Made by a program: the position numbers and the translations under genes. Shown here in pieces: positions 8,624 to 16,794 of a stretch of DNA of 57,909 nt. Under the pieces are notes generated by a model. It was not told the DNA's origin. It did not search any database and saw nothing but the letters and a program-made list of their open reading frames with translations. Each line of letters starts with the position of its first letter. Within the stretch, counting starts at the first letter, position 1. Source of the stretch: Pseudomonas sp. SJZ074 (GTDB taxonomy: Bacteria; Pseudomonadota; Gammaproteobacteria; Pseudomonadales; Pseudomonadaceae); the NCBI RefSeq assembly GCF_007828215.1, contig NZ_VIUE01000036.1, forward strand, positions 1 to 57,909, given 5' to 3'.

Positions 8624-10141
8624 CTACGGAGTCATCCTTAACACCCCAGAGAACATCCGCTGTTCGCCACTGTTTTTACGAACGATGGAGTAGTTGATAA
8701 GGACCGGTCTTCCAGTGTTTTCGGTTATCCAGGCACTGGGAATATCGAACACGTTGGCTTCGCCGGTCTTCACATCCTGTGTTTCCGTGTCCCGGGTCGT
8801 CACCCCAGCCCAGCGAACCCTGACGGAATAGCCGGTCTGGCCGCCGTAGTTCACGGTGACTTTGGAGGCCGAGTAACTGGGCGCGGGTAATGGGTGAATT
8901 GCCTGAGGGTCGATATGCAAGGTCAGTTTCTCGGATTCTATTGTCTCACCCACGCCTTTTTCCTTGACCGAGTAGCTGACCTCAACCGAACGGCCGATAT
9001 TGTCGACGACCTCCAGGCGTGGAATCGGGATCCGTCTTTTTCCAGGGGGATTGCCCACCTCGATAATGTTGCTGTTGTATCTGACCCGACCTTGCCAGCG
9101 TGCCCTGATGGTATCGGTGCCATCCATGCCTGGGTATTGCGGAATTTCCACATCGACGTGATCGTCGGTATAGATGTCGCTCATTCTCAAATGATTGCCC
9201 GCTGCGTCATAAGTTTTGAGCACTTTGGGCTCGGGTTTGGCTTGTGGCTCAGGAAGAATGGCTTGATCGGCCTCGCGGTACTCAAATGTCGCTTGCCCTT
9301 GGTAAGTGCTGGCCAGGGTGATGCGAATAATGGGTAAAACAATGCCGGTCAACTCATGGAAGCGTTTCTGGTCGTGTTGCACGGAAGCAATACCCGTGTC
9401 ACGGGTATACATGAACGCTTCAATCGGCAATTTTCCAGGAATACCAGGAGTCCAGGTCTCCAGTTTCATGTCGTTGGGTACGTCGTAGGCGATGGAGAGT
9501 ACCAAGGGGGCGGTCAATAAACTCTGATAAAAAACCGGTGCCGTTGGTACGGCAGACGACTTACTAACGTCAAAGCCACAACGTTGCTGTCCGTAGGGGT
9601 ATTGTACGAAATGGGCAGCCCACTGTTCGGCGGTATTGATGCCTTGCAAGCCACAGGGGACACTGACGTCGGGATAGTCCTTATGGGCACCACAGCCTTT
9701 GTTGGAACGCAGATCCGATGCGCCGTCGAGAGGGAAAAAGCACAGGATCTCAATCGAGATTTTATCCGCTGGCGCCTCCAGTTTAGGGAAAAAAATATAG
9801 CCCTTGTCATAGGTATAGGCGAGGCGCTTTATATTGAAGTCCGAACGTAAATAAGAAAATGAAGTGCCTCCTACACGCACCGCCGTGTCGCTGGGGTCCC
9901 AGACATCATAGGGTTTTCCCTCCGCATGATTGGTGCCGCGCAATATAATCCCCGAGCACAGGAAAGCCGGCCTGTTGACCGTGCCGCAGTCTGCTCGGGT
10001 GTCTGCATATCGACGGCGTAGTTCGGTTGCCATCGCGTGCCCTTCGAGAGGTTGTGCGAGTGCCAGGACCGAACAACCCATCGACAATAAACTACCGATA
10101 ATTGCAAAGAACAGTTTTTTAATTTTTTTGTATTCCTCCAC
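8624..10141 (-). CDS. Halovibrin-like lipoprotein with two C-terminal Ig-like repeats
   Basis: The intact 505-residue copy of the family. The signal peptide KKLFFAIIGSLLSMGCS contains a lipobox-like MGC. The N-terminal domain (about 35-300) carries six cysteines shared by all three paralogues (DCG, FLCSG, ILCFFPLDG, GCG, PCG, RCGFD), suited to disulfides outside the cytoplasm. It resembles proteins I recall as halovibrin HvnA; Vibrio fischeri halovibrins were described as NAD-glycohydrolases, but catalysis here is unproven. The C-terminal 200 residues are two beta-rich repeats, each with a DIYTDDHVDVEIP/TIRARWQG-like strand set, as in invasin-type surface proteins. The longest frame begins at GTG 10141, which has no good ribosome site. 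A strong GGAGGA (10139-10134) instead points to the ATT codon at 10123, which would give MKKLFFAIIG. Two lux-type boxes lie upstream. Confidence 0.82.
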   Translation of the reverse strand: MEEYKKIKKLFFAIIGSLLSMGCSVLALAQPLEGHAMATELRRRYADTRADCGTVNRPAFLCSGIILRGTNHAEGKPYDVWDPSDTAVRVGGTSFSYLRSDFNIKRLAYTYDKGYIFFPKLEAPADKISIEILCFFPLDGASDLRSNKGCGAHKDYPDVSVPCGLQGINTAEQWAAHFVQYPYGQQRCGFDVSKSSAVPTAPVFYQSLLTAPLVLSIAYDVPNDMKLETWTPGIPGKLPIEAFMYTRDTGIASVQHDQKRFHELTGIVLPIIRITLASTYQGQATFEYREADQAILPEPQAKPEPKVLKTYDAAGNHLRMSDIYTDDHVDVEIPQYPGMDGTDTIRARWQGRVRYNSNIIEVGNPPGKRRIPIPRLEVVDNIGRSVEVSYSVKEKGVGETIESEKLTLHIDPQAIHPLPAPSYSASKVTVNYGGQTGYSVRVRWAGVTTRDTETQDVKTGEANVFDIPSAWITENTGRPVLINYSIVRKNSGEQRMFSGVLRMTP

Positions 10142-10178
10142 GCACCTGAATATTAGGTGGCGGATGCGGCGCTGCGTC

Positions 10179-10198
10179 TACTGTCATTCCTGACAGTA
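10179..10198. promoter_or_regulatory. Candidate lux-type box, site b
   Basis: TACTGTCATTCCTGACAGTA has perfect arms TACTGTCA/TGACAGTA around four central bases. With one flanking base each side the arms reach nine and more (10177-10200). It lies between the divergent 505-residue lipoprotein and EF-hand genes, so it could serve either. Confidence 0.6.
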
Positions 10199-10210
10199 GA
10201 TGGATATACA

Positions 10211-10230
10211 CCCTGTCAGGTCTGACAGTA
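10211..10230. promoter_or_regulatory. Candidate lux-type box, site c
   Basis: CCCTGTCAGGTCTGACAGTA fits CT-N12-AG with perfect CTGTCA/TGACAG arms. It begins 13 bases after site b and is the one nearer the EF-hand gene (89 bases upstream of its ATG). Confidence 0.55.
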
Positions 10231-10318
10231 GACGTTGCAGAGCCAGCCCTTCTAAATACCAGCATTCGAGAGCAATGGATCTCTCGCGGGTAGTTTCACT
10301 AGCAGAAGAGGTGTTGTG

Positions 10319-10561
10319 ATGGCCAAAAAAGAACTCCGCCTGTCCAAAGAAGATATTGTCGGCGACAGCTCACCTGAAATTCTCTTGGAATTCTATAAAG
10401 GCAAGACCTTGCAGTTCGCGACCTTTCTCTCGGCTTCAAAAAAGAACGGCGCCTACGATACGGTCAACGTCAAGACCGACACCGATGGCGACGGTGATAT
10501 GGACACCCAGGACGAAAAGGCCCTTCTGGAACTTGCCAAGGCCTTTACCCGGTTCAAGTAG
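10319..10561 (+). CDS. Small EF-hand-like calcium-binding protein
   Basis: An 80-residue protein with no signal peptide and no family I can name. Near residues 54-65 it has DTDGDGDMDTQDE, which fits an EF-hand/dockerin-type loop: Asp at loop positions 1, 3, 5 and 9, Gly at 6, a hydrophobic residue at 8 and an acidic residue at 12. Only one loop is visible. I chose ATG 10319, with AGAGGT six bases upstream; the preceding in-frame GTG would add one residue. It is divergent from the 505-residue lipoprotein, and the shared spacer holds two lux-type boxes. It could be a calcium-sensing partner or chaperone for the exported lipoproteins, or unrelated cargo. The context is suggestive only. Confidence 0.7.
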   Translation: MAKKELRLSKEDIVGDSSPEILLEFYKGKTLQFATFLSASKKNGAYDTVNVKTDTDGDGDMDTQDEKALLELAKAFTRFK

Positions 10562-10643
10562 CGAGGGACGTTGATGTCCAATTCCGCCGATTCTTGCTTG
10601 CGATAGGATCGGCCCCCTTGGCATCCCGGTTGACTGACCCACC

Positions 10644-10809
10644 GCCATCGCGAGCAGGCTCGCTCTCACAAGGAATCGGCGTTTGGACGCTGCTTTCGTG
10701 AATGCCTCGAACAACTGTGGGAGCGAGCCTGCTCGCGATGGCGGCAGCACAGTCAATATCGATGCCGAGGGGGCCGACACTATCGTGAGCAAGCTCGGTT
10801 CCCACAAGG
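10644..10809. repeat. Extragenic palindromic repeats, three units
   Basis: Units at about 10644-10672 (minus orientation), 10715-10745 (plus) and 10781-10809 (minus, degenerate: GTGAGCAAGCTCGGTTCCCACA). The first two form an inverted pair, as is usual for REP doublets. Confidence 0.75.
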
Positions 10810-10860
10810 TTTCGCACCACAGCGGCACGCAAGCGTTTTCATTGACCAGACAACTGTCCG

Positions 10861-10880
10861 AACTGTCGTTCCTGACAGTA
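10861..10880. promoter_or_regulatory. Candidate lux-type box, site d
   Basis: AACTGTCGTTCCTGACAGTA fits CT-N12-AG and shares its right half with site b exactly (TTCCTGACAGTA). One base in the left arm differs. It lies 59 bases upstream of the 497-residue lipoprotein start. Confidence 0.55.
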
Positions 10881-10939
10881 GGCAGGCCCGGCGTTCGCGC
10901 ATCTAATCGACCCCAGTATCGCCTGAGTGGAGTCGAGCC

Positions 10940-12433
10940 ATGTTGCTCTCAATAACAGTAAAGAAAATACTGCCCATAGCCTTCGGTATTGCGCTGTTGC
11001 TGGGATGCAGCGCGACTTCCCAGCATCTACAACAGCTGCACGCGAATGATGCTGATGAAATAGGCAGGGTGACAGCGATCAATCTGACCGCTCGCTATCA
11101 TAAAAAAGTATTCGATTGCGGTTCCAACTTGCCAGCGTACTTGTGTTCGGGGGTTGTGTTCAGGGGAACAAAGCCCTCCACGTCCTATTATTTCTGGAAC
11201 CCCAGCCATTTTTCAGTGGCAAGCGGCGGTGTGTCCTTCTCGTATCTGCGGGAGGATTCGAAATTCACCAAGCTGGTCTATGGCTATAACAATGGCTTCA
11301 TCTTTCGCCCTTACCAGGATTCCGGACAGACAGCGGTTCAGCCAGAGGTCCTGTGTTCATTTCCCGTGGACGCTTGGACATTCGATAGGGACGATAAAGG
11401 TTGTGGACAGTACTACACGTATCCGGACATAAGCCGGGAATGCCAATCCCAGGGGATCACCACCGCAACCCAGTGGCTGGCGCATTTTCAATCCGTTGAG
11501 TCGACGCAACGGCCACCTCACCAATGCGGTTTCAATGTGCGTGCGTCACTGGGTACGGCTGCGGCGCGTGCGTTTCACACCAGTCTTGAGGCGCGAACAT
11601 TGGGCAGTAGCGATCCGGTCCTTGGCCCGATCCAGAACGAATTACGCCTGGCCACCTGGGAACAGAATGCAGGCCGCGACTTACCGATCGAAGCGCTTTT
11701 CTACACTTCGGGTGGTTTGCCTGGTGCCCAGCAATATCAGCGTGATTTCTACGCTGAAACCGACCGATGGCTGCCGATTATTATCTTGACGCTACCCACG
11801 ACAACGACGGGCGACGCGAGATTTGGCTATCGCAGCGCCGACCAGGCATTTTTCCCCGGCGGACCACTGTCCATAGACCGAACGCCGTTGGCATTGGATG
11901 GCTTCAGAATCTTCGCTTCCTGGCCCGCGACGGGAGTTGAGGCACCCGGCAACACCGCGATCCGCCGGGCAGTGGGCGGCACTCCACCGTATCGGTACAC
12001 ATCCAGTAATACCCAAGTGGCGACGGTCTCGGGCAACGGTCAGGTGACAGGAATCAGACGTGGTAGTGCGGTGATCACCGTATCTGATTCGAGCACGCCG
12101 GTGCAGTCGGCAACGTATACGGCTCAGGTCAGCAACACTTGGCTGCTGGGGGTCGTAGTGCCCGGCACCTTCACTAGTCTTGCGGCTTTCCATCAATGGC
12201 TGGGAACCGTCGGCGGATACCTGATCAACAGCAGCGGGCAGTTCCAGACGCTGGAGAACCTGTATGCCCGACCTTTCCCGCTACCGCGTGGTAGATATTG
12301 GCTCGGTGAGCATGGCGGCGTTTGTCCGGCGGGTTATTACACTTACTATCATGCTGAAAACAGCCAAGCGCTCGCCTGTGCATTACCTGGCGAAAGCAGC
12401 GTGACCGGTGCGCTGTATGTCGTGCCTTATTGA
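10940..12433 (+). CDS. Halovibrin-like lipoprotein with a bacterial Ig-like (BIG2) domain
   Basis: A 497-residue lipoprotein: signal peptide ILPIAFGIALLLGCSA with lipobox LLGC. The N-terminal domain (about 40-300) is the one shared with its two neighbours (DCGSNLPAYLCSGVVFRGT, VSFSYLRED, VLCSFPVD, GCGQ, CQSQGITTATQWLAHF, QCGFNVR). The C-terminal half differs completely. A BIG2-type segment (about 340-405, TSSNTQVATVSGNGQVTGIRRGSAVITV) is followed by a ~95-residue tail with Cys and aromatic residues (RGRYWLGEHGG, YYTYYHAENSQALACAL) that I do not recognise. So the same secreted head is joined to different adhesion-like tails within one cluster. The start at 10940 has GGAG eight bases upstream, and site d lies before that. 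Function of the head domain is unproven. Confidence 0.82.
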   Translation: MLLSITVKKILPIAFGIALLLGCSATSQHLQQLHANDADEIGRVTAINLTARYHKKVFDCGSNLPAYLCSGVVFRGTKPSTSYYFWNPSHFSVASGGVSFSYLREDSKFTKLVYGYNNGFIFRPYQDSGQTAVQPEVLCSFPVDAWTFDRDDKGCGQYYTYPDISRECQSQGITTATQWLAHFQSVESTQRPPHQCGFNVRASLGTAAARAFHTSLEARTLGSSDPVLGPIQNELRLATWEQNAGRDLPIEALFYTSGGLPGAQQYQRDFYAETDRWLPIIILTLPTTTTGDARFGYRSADQAFFPGGPLSIDRTPLALDGFRIFASWPATGVEAPGNTAIRRAVGGTPPYRYTSSNTQVATVSGNGQVTGIRRGSAVITVSDSSTPVQSATYTAQVSNTWLLGVVVPGTFTSLAAFHQWLGTVGGYLINSSGQFQTLENLYARPFPLPRGRYWLGEHGGVCPAGYYTYYHAENSQALACALPGESSVTGALYVVPY

Positions 12434-12482
12434 GCAGATGCCATGAGAGCCGCTGCTCCGTGCTCCCCCGGTGAACGTCGGC

Positions 12483-13136
12483 TTATTTCCAGCTGTGAAT
12501 TGGCCACCCCGCCAGTTCGGCGTGGGCCTTCAACACCGGGTCCGGGTTCACCACATGGGGGTGGTCCACCCGTTGCAACAGCGGCAGGTCATTGCGCGAG
12601 TCGGAGTAGAAGCTCGCCCCCTCCAGGTTTTCTTCCTCTGCGTCCAGCCAGTCCAGCAACCGCGCGATCTTGCCCTCACGGTAGGTCAGGGTGCCCACGG
12701 TTTTGCCGCTGTAGGCCCCATGGGCCACTTCAAGCTCGATCGCCAGGATCTCATCAATACCCAGGCGCTCGGCAATCGGCTTGACCAGATGCGTGCCCGA
12801 GGCCGAGATCACCAGGATCCGGTCGCCGGCCTTGCGGTGTTCGGCGATGGTCTTGGTGGCGTCGCTGAAGATGATCGGTTCGATGAAGTCTTCCACCCAG
12901 GGCGACACCAGGTGTTCGACTTCTTCCGGGGTGCGGCCGATCATGGGTTCCAGGCTGAAGTCCATGTACTCCTCCATGCGCAACTTGCCGTGGCTGTAGG
13001 CATCCATCAGCTCGTTGTTGCGACGCATGAACGACTCGGGATCGACCCAGCCCAGGCGCCCCATCTGCTCGCTCCAGAGGGTGGCGCAGTCGCCGTGGAT
13101 CAGGGTTTCGTCCAGATCAAAAATTGCCAGGGCCAT
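12483..13136 (-). CDS. HAD-IB family phosphatase (SerB/PGPase-like)
   Basis: A 217-residue cytoplasmic haloacid-dehalogenase-superfamily hydrolase. Motif I is IFDLDETL (nucleophile and acid Asp at residues 6 and 8). Motif II is VISASGTH, motif III Lys lies in the GKIARL region, and motif IV is FYSDSRNDLPLL with the metal-binding Asp pair. The helical cap between motifs I and II is of the HAD-IB type, as in phosphoserine phosphatase. It is the last gene of the ABC transporter run, 52 bases after the ATPase gene. It may therefore remove phosphate from the imported substrate, but the substrate is not evident. In P. aeruginosa I recall the same neighbour order. Stop and start are unambiguous. Confidence 0.85.
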   Translation of the reverse strand: MALAIFDLDETLIHGDCATLWSEQMGRLGWVDPESFMRRNNELMDAYSHGKLRMEEYMDFSLEPMIGRTPEEVEHLVSPWVEDFIEPIIFSDATKTIAEHRKAGDRILVISASGTHLVKPIAERLGIDEILAIELEVAHGAYSGKTVGTLTYREGKIARLLDWLDAEEENLEGASFYSDSRNDLPLLQRVDHPHVVNPDPVLKAHAELAGWPIHSWK

Positions 13137-13188
13137 CAGCCTATTTCCCTTCTCAAGATCAGTTTCAAATTCAAAATCAACACAACCA

Positions 13189-14178
13189 TCAGGCTACCTC
13201 ACACAGGGCCGATGGCTCGATGGAAAGCGCCAGGCGGGCGCCATCGGGATGCAGGTCGGCCGCCGAACGGTTGAGCACGTCCACCACCAGTTCCACGCCG
13301 CGGGCCTCGACCCGGTAGCGGATCACGTTGCCCAGCAGGCTGTGGCTGCGGATCAACGCATCCGGTTCGCCGCTGCGACTCAGCTCGATGGCTTCCGGGC
13401 GGATGGCAATACGGCTGTTCACCGGCCGTTGCAGCAATCGGCTGGCGCTGTCGGCGTCCAACAGGTTGTAGTTGCCAATGAAGCCGGCGGCAAAAACGTC
13501 GACGGGCGCAGTGTAAAGGGTTTCGGCATCGCCGCTCTGTACGATCTTTCCCTGGTTCATCAGGAAAATCCGGTCGGACATGGTCAGGGCTTCTTCCTGA
13601 TCGTGTGTGACGAAAATCGTGGTCAGGCCCAACTCGCGCTGGATCTGTCGGATCTGTTCGCGCAGGTGTTTGCGAATTCGCGCATCCAGGGCGGACAGCG
13701 GTTCGTCCAGCAGCAACAGGCGTGGCCGGGTCACCAGGGAGCGGGCGAGGGCAACGCGCTGGCACTGGCCGCCGGAGAGTTGATGGGGATAGCGGGTGGC
13801 GAAATCGTGCAGTTCCACCAGGCGCAGGATCTCCTGCACGCGTTGGCGGCTGTCTTCGGCCTGGATTTTTTGCATGCGCAGGCCAAAGGCGACGTTCTGT
13901 TCCACGGTCATGTTGGGGAACAGGGCGTAACTCTGGAACACCATGCCGATGCCGCGTTTTTGCGGGCTCAGGGGGACGATGTCCTGGCCGTCCAGCAGGA
14001 TCTTGCCGGCATCCACCGCCGTCAGTCCGGCAATGCAGCGCAACAGCGTGGACTTGCCACAGCCGGAAGGTCCGAGCAGGGTGACGAATTCGCCCTTGCC
14101 GATTTCGCAATTGATGTCGCTGAACACCGGCGTGCCCGCGTAGCCTTTTTGCAGGTGTTGGACGCTGACGTAGCTCAT
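13189..14178 (-). CDS. ABC transporter ATP-binding protein (phosphonate/iron/polyamine-type importer)
   Basis: A 329-residue importer ATPase. Walker A GPSGCGKST (about residues 35-43), Q-loop VFQSYALFP, signature LSGGQCQRVALARSL, Walker B LLLLDEPLSALD and switch His in VTHDQEEAL are all intact, so it should hydrolyse ATP. The C-terminal ~90 residues look like a TOBE domain. The start ATG at 14178 overlaps the stop of the upstream permease gene by four bases (ATGA), indicating translational coupling. Together with the two permeases and the binding protein encoded upstream it completes one importer of the AfuABC/PotABCD-like class. The transported compound is inferred below from the phosphatase neighbours. 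Confidence 0.93.
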   Translation of the reverse strand: MSYVSVQHLQKGYAGTPVFSDINCEIGKGEFVTLLGPSGCGKSTLLRCIAGLTAVDAGKILLDGQDIVPLSPQKRGIGMVFQSYALFPNMTVEQNVAFGLRMQKIQAEDSRQRVQEILRLVELHDFATRYPHQLSGGQCQRVALARSLVTRPRLLLLDEPLSALDARIRKHLREQIRQIQRELGLTTIFVTHDQEEALTMSDRIFLMNQGKIVQSGDAETLYTAPVDVFAAGFIGNYNLLDADSASRLLQRPVNSRIAIRPEAIELSRSGEPDALIRSHSLLGNVIRYRVEARGVELVVDVLNRSAADLHPDGARLALSIEPSALCEVA

Positions 14179-14975
14179 TGGCTTTTGTCCTTGTTCAGAA
14201 TGTTCGCCGCCCAGGTCAGGACCAGTACGAAGAAGAAGTAGGAAATCACCAGGGCGCTGGTGAAGTGGCCGCTGCTGTTGCGCATGTTGTTCAGGTAGAC
14301 CTGCAGGGTTTCATAGCGGGTGCCTACCAGGATGTTGGCGAACACGAACTCACCGAACAGGAAGGAGAAGGACAGCAGCAACGCCACCATCAGGCCCTTG
14401 CGCAGGTTGGGCAACACCACCAGCAAGGCCGCCTGGAAGGTGCTGGCGCCGAGCAGTTGAGCGGCGTCCATCAGGTCGCGCAGGTTGATGGCTTGCAGGT
14501 TGTTGGTGATGGCGCGGTACATGAACGGCAGGGCGACGGTGAAGTAGCAGCCGATCAGGATCCACGGTGTCCCCACCATGGCCAGCGGGCCGGAGCCATA
14601 GAGTTGCAGCAGCCCTACCGACGACACCACCGGCGGCACCGCGAAGGGCAGCAGGATGAGGATGTTCATCAGCGCGTCGAGTTTCGGGAAGTGGTAATGC
14701 ACCACGAACAGCAGTGGCAGGATCAGCACCACCGAGAGCACCAGCGCGCCGACGCAGACGATCAGCGACTGGCCGAAGGCGCTGAGAAAACGTGGATCGC
14801 TCCACAGTTGCACGTACCATTTGAAGGTAAAGCCGGCGGGCAGCACGGTGGCCGACCAACTGCTGGCAATGGAGTAGATCAGCGTGCCGGCCAGGGGCAG
14901 CAACAGGATGGCGAACAGCAAGTACACCACGGCCCGATGATAGAGGCCGGCAGGGCTCGATTCAGCGCGAGACAT
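14175..14975 (-). CDS. ABC transporter permease, second subunit
   Basis: A 266-residue inner-membrane protein with about six hydrophobic helices and the binding-protein-dependent permease loop (LMDAAQLLGASTFQAALLVVLPNLRKGL, about residues 170-200) that contacts the ATPase. It overlaps the first permease gene by 14 bases and the ATPase gene by four, so the three are co-translated. It is a separate polypeptide from the other permease, unlike fused FbpB-type transporters. Confidence 0.92.
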   Translation of the reverse strand: MSRAESSPAGLYHRAVVYLLFAILLLPLAGTLIYSIASSWSATVLPAGFTFKWYVQLWSDPRFLSAFGQSLIVCVGALVLSVVLILPLLFVVHYHFPKLDALMNILILLPFAVPPVVSSVGLLQLYGSGPLAMVGTPWILIGCYFTVALPFMYRAITNNLQAINLRDLMDAAQLLGASTFQAALLVVLPNLRKGLMVALLLSFSFLFGEFVFANILVGTRYETLQVYLNNMRNSSGHFTSALVISYFFFVLVLTWAANILNKDKSQ

Positions 14976-15798
14976 GGTAGCTCCTCTTGAGCAGCAACTG
15001 ATGGACGACGGTCACCAGGGTCATCAACGCCACCAGCACCACGGCCAGGGCGCTGGCCATGTTCGGGTCGAGAGAGATGTCGCCGGAGACCATGGCGGCG
15101 ATGCGAATCGGCAGCACGTTGAAATTGCCGGTGGTCAGCGCGTACACCGTGGCGTAGGCGCCAAGGGCGTTGGCCAGCAGGATCACGAAGGTACCTAGTA
15201 GCGCGGGGGTCAGCACCGGCAGCCCGATGTGCCGCCAGAACTGCCAGCCGTTGGCCCCCAGCAGCGCGGCGGACTCGCGCCAGTCTTCGCGCAGCGCATC
15301 GAAGGCCGGGTAGAGCAGCAGCACGCCCAAGGGAATCTGGAAGTAGGTGTAGAGGATGATCAGCCCGGTTTTCGAGTACAGGTTGAAGTCTTCGATGATT
15401 CCCGCCTGCTTGAGCATGAGGGTGATGCTGCCGTTGAACCCCAGCAGAATAATGAAGGCGAACGCCAGGGGCACGCCGGCGAAATTGCTGGTCATGTTGG
15501 CGAAGGCGTTGACGAAATTGCGCAGCTTCGAATCGACCCGGCGCAGCGAATAGCTGCCGAGCACTGCGATGATGATCCCGAACACACTGGACCAGAAGCT
15601 GATTTCCAGGCTGTGCTGGATCGCTTGCAGGTAGAACTTCGAACTGAAGATTTTGTTGAAGTTGGCCAGGCCCCAACCGAACTCTTCCGACTCCAGGCTG
15701 TTGATCAGCACCCAGAGCAGCGGGGCGATCTGGAACACGATGAAGAAAATCGCGAAGGGCACCAGGCACAACGCTGCCAGCCATTTGCCGCGGGTCAT
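14962..15798 (-). CDS. ABC transporter permease, first subunit
   Basis: A 278-residue inner-membrane permease beginning MTRGKWLAALCLVPFAIFFIVFQIAPLLWVL, a first membrane helix typical of PotB-like subunits. The EAA-type loop reads REDWRESAALLGANGWQFWRHIGLPVL. I placed the start at 15798; the longer in-frame version from 15873 would overlap the phosphatase gene by 70 bases and add a non-hydrophobic leader. The start lies six bases after the phosphatase stop. Confidence 0.9.
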   Translation of the reverse strand: MTRGKWLAALCLVPFAIFFIVFQIAPLLWVLINSLESEEFGWGLANFNKIFSSKFYLQAIQHSLEISFWSSVFGIIIAVLGSYSLRRVDSKLRNFVNAFANMTSNFAGVPLAFAFIILLGFNGSITLMLKQAGIIEDFNLYSKTGLIILYTYFQIPLGVLLLYPAFDALREDWRESAALLGANGWQFWRHIGLPVLTPALLGTFVILLANALGAYATVYALTTGNFNVLPIRIAAMVSGDISLDPNMASALAVVLVALMTLVTVVHQLLLKRSYHVSR

Positions 15799-15803
15799 GG
15801 CAT

Positions 15804-16610
15804 TCACTTGAGCAACTCCTGGCAATACGGTTTGTCGTGAGCCACACCGAGCAACTGGCAGAGGGTGCCGCACAGTTCGGTCTGCCGGGGCTTCGCGGCG
15901 GGGTCGAAGCTGAAGCTGTCTCCAAGCACGAACAGCGGTACCTCCCGTTCCTCGGCCAACAGGCCGTTATGGGAGCGGTCGTTGTTCATGCCATGGTCAG
16001 AAGTCACCAACACCTGGTAACCGGCGTCGAGCCAGCCTTGCAGATAGACCGCCAGGTTGATGTCCGCCGAACGGGCACTGTTGCGGTATTGCGGGGTGTC
16101 GAGGCCGTGCTTGTGGCCGGCATCGTCGATGTTCATCGGATGCACCAGCAAAAAGTTCGGTGAATGGCGCTGACGCAAATGTTCGGCGTCGGCGAACAGA
16201 TGGGAATCGGGGTAGTGGTCGTTCCAGTAGAAATGCCCGTACTGGATAGGCAGGTCGGGGTTGTCGGTGTGACGATCCCGACCAGCCTCGAACGGTGAAG
16301 CGTTGTAAAGCTCGCTGACCCAATGGTACGCCGCGGCCGCCGTGCTCAAACCGCCTTCGGTGGCATAGTGGAAGACGCTGCGCTGGTTCGACAGGCGCGA
16401 GACGTTGTTGTGCACGATGCCGCTGTCAATGGGCGGGACGCCGGTGAGGATGCATTCATAGAGCGGGCGGGACAGGGCTGGCAGTTCACATTCCAGTTTG
16501 TAGAGAGCCGCGCGTCCTGCGCTGACGTAAGCCTGCAGATGTCCCATGGCATGTCGGGCGACTTCGTAGTTGAGGCCGTCGAGCACTACCAGGATGACGT
16601 TTTGCTTCAT
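15804..16610 (-). CDS. Alkaline-phosphatase-superfamily phosphohydrolase
   Basis: A 268-residue enzyme of the nucleotide pyrophosphatase/phosphodiesterase branch. Metal-ligand motifs are visible: VVLDGLN (Asp near residue 10), ELPALSRPLYECILTG (likely Ser nucleophile in the SRP motif), MNIDDAGHKHG (Asp and His) and VTSDHGMNND (Asp, His). There is no signal peptide, so it should act in the cytoplasm. It is small for the family. Lying between the binding-protein and permease genes of an importer, it probably hydrolyses the imported phosphorus compound, for example a phosphonate or phosphodiester. That substrate is an inference from gene context only. Confidence 0.85.
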   Translation of the reverse strand: MKQNVILVVLDGLNYEVARHAMGHLQAYVSAGRAALYKLECELPALSRPLYECILTGVPPIDSGIVHNNVSRLSNQRSVFHYATEGGLSTAAAAYHWVSELYNASPFEAGRDRHTDNPDLPIQYGHFYWNDHYPDSHLFADAEHLRQRHSPNFLLVHPMNIDDAGHKHGLDTPQYRNSARSADINLAVYLQGWLDAGYQVLVTSDHGMNNDRSHNGLLAEEREVPLFVLGDSFSFDPAAKPRQTELCGTLCQLLGVAHDKPYCQELLK

Positions 16611-16664
16611 GGGTACCGGGACTCCGGACAGGAACCAGAAAGTTCGGATTCACCGCAGCCCCTG

Positions 16665-16755
16665 TGTGGGAGCGGGCCTGCTCGCGAAGGCTGACTGACA
16701 CTCAACATTGACATTGGCTGACAGACCGCCTTCGCGAGCAAGCCCGCTCCCACAA
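16665..16755. repeat. Extragenic palindromic repeat pair
   Basis: Two inverted units (16665-16690 and 16729-16755) in the spacer between the substrate-binding protein and phosphatase genes, inside the operon. Such an element may lower expression of distal genes relative to the binding protein. Confidence 0.8.
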
Positions 16756-16794
16756 GGGATTTGCATCGGATATCCGAGCGGGCTAACTACCGCC

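Larger units (their letters stand above)
10562..10939. other. Intergenic spacer with extragenic palindromes and a lux-type box
   Basis: 378 bases with no credible gene. It holds three degenerate copies of the Pseudomonas extragenic palindrome (10644-10809) and the CT-N12-AG box at 10861-10880 just before the next lipoprotein gene. Confidence 0.7.

Noticed and set aside
12471..14241. Long plus-strand frames over the HAD and ABC ATPase genes
   Set aside because: They are opposite-strand shadows of genes with complete Walker and HAD motifs.
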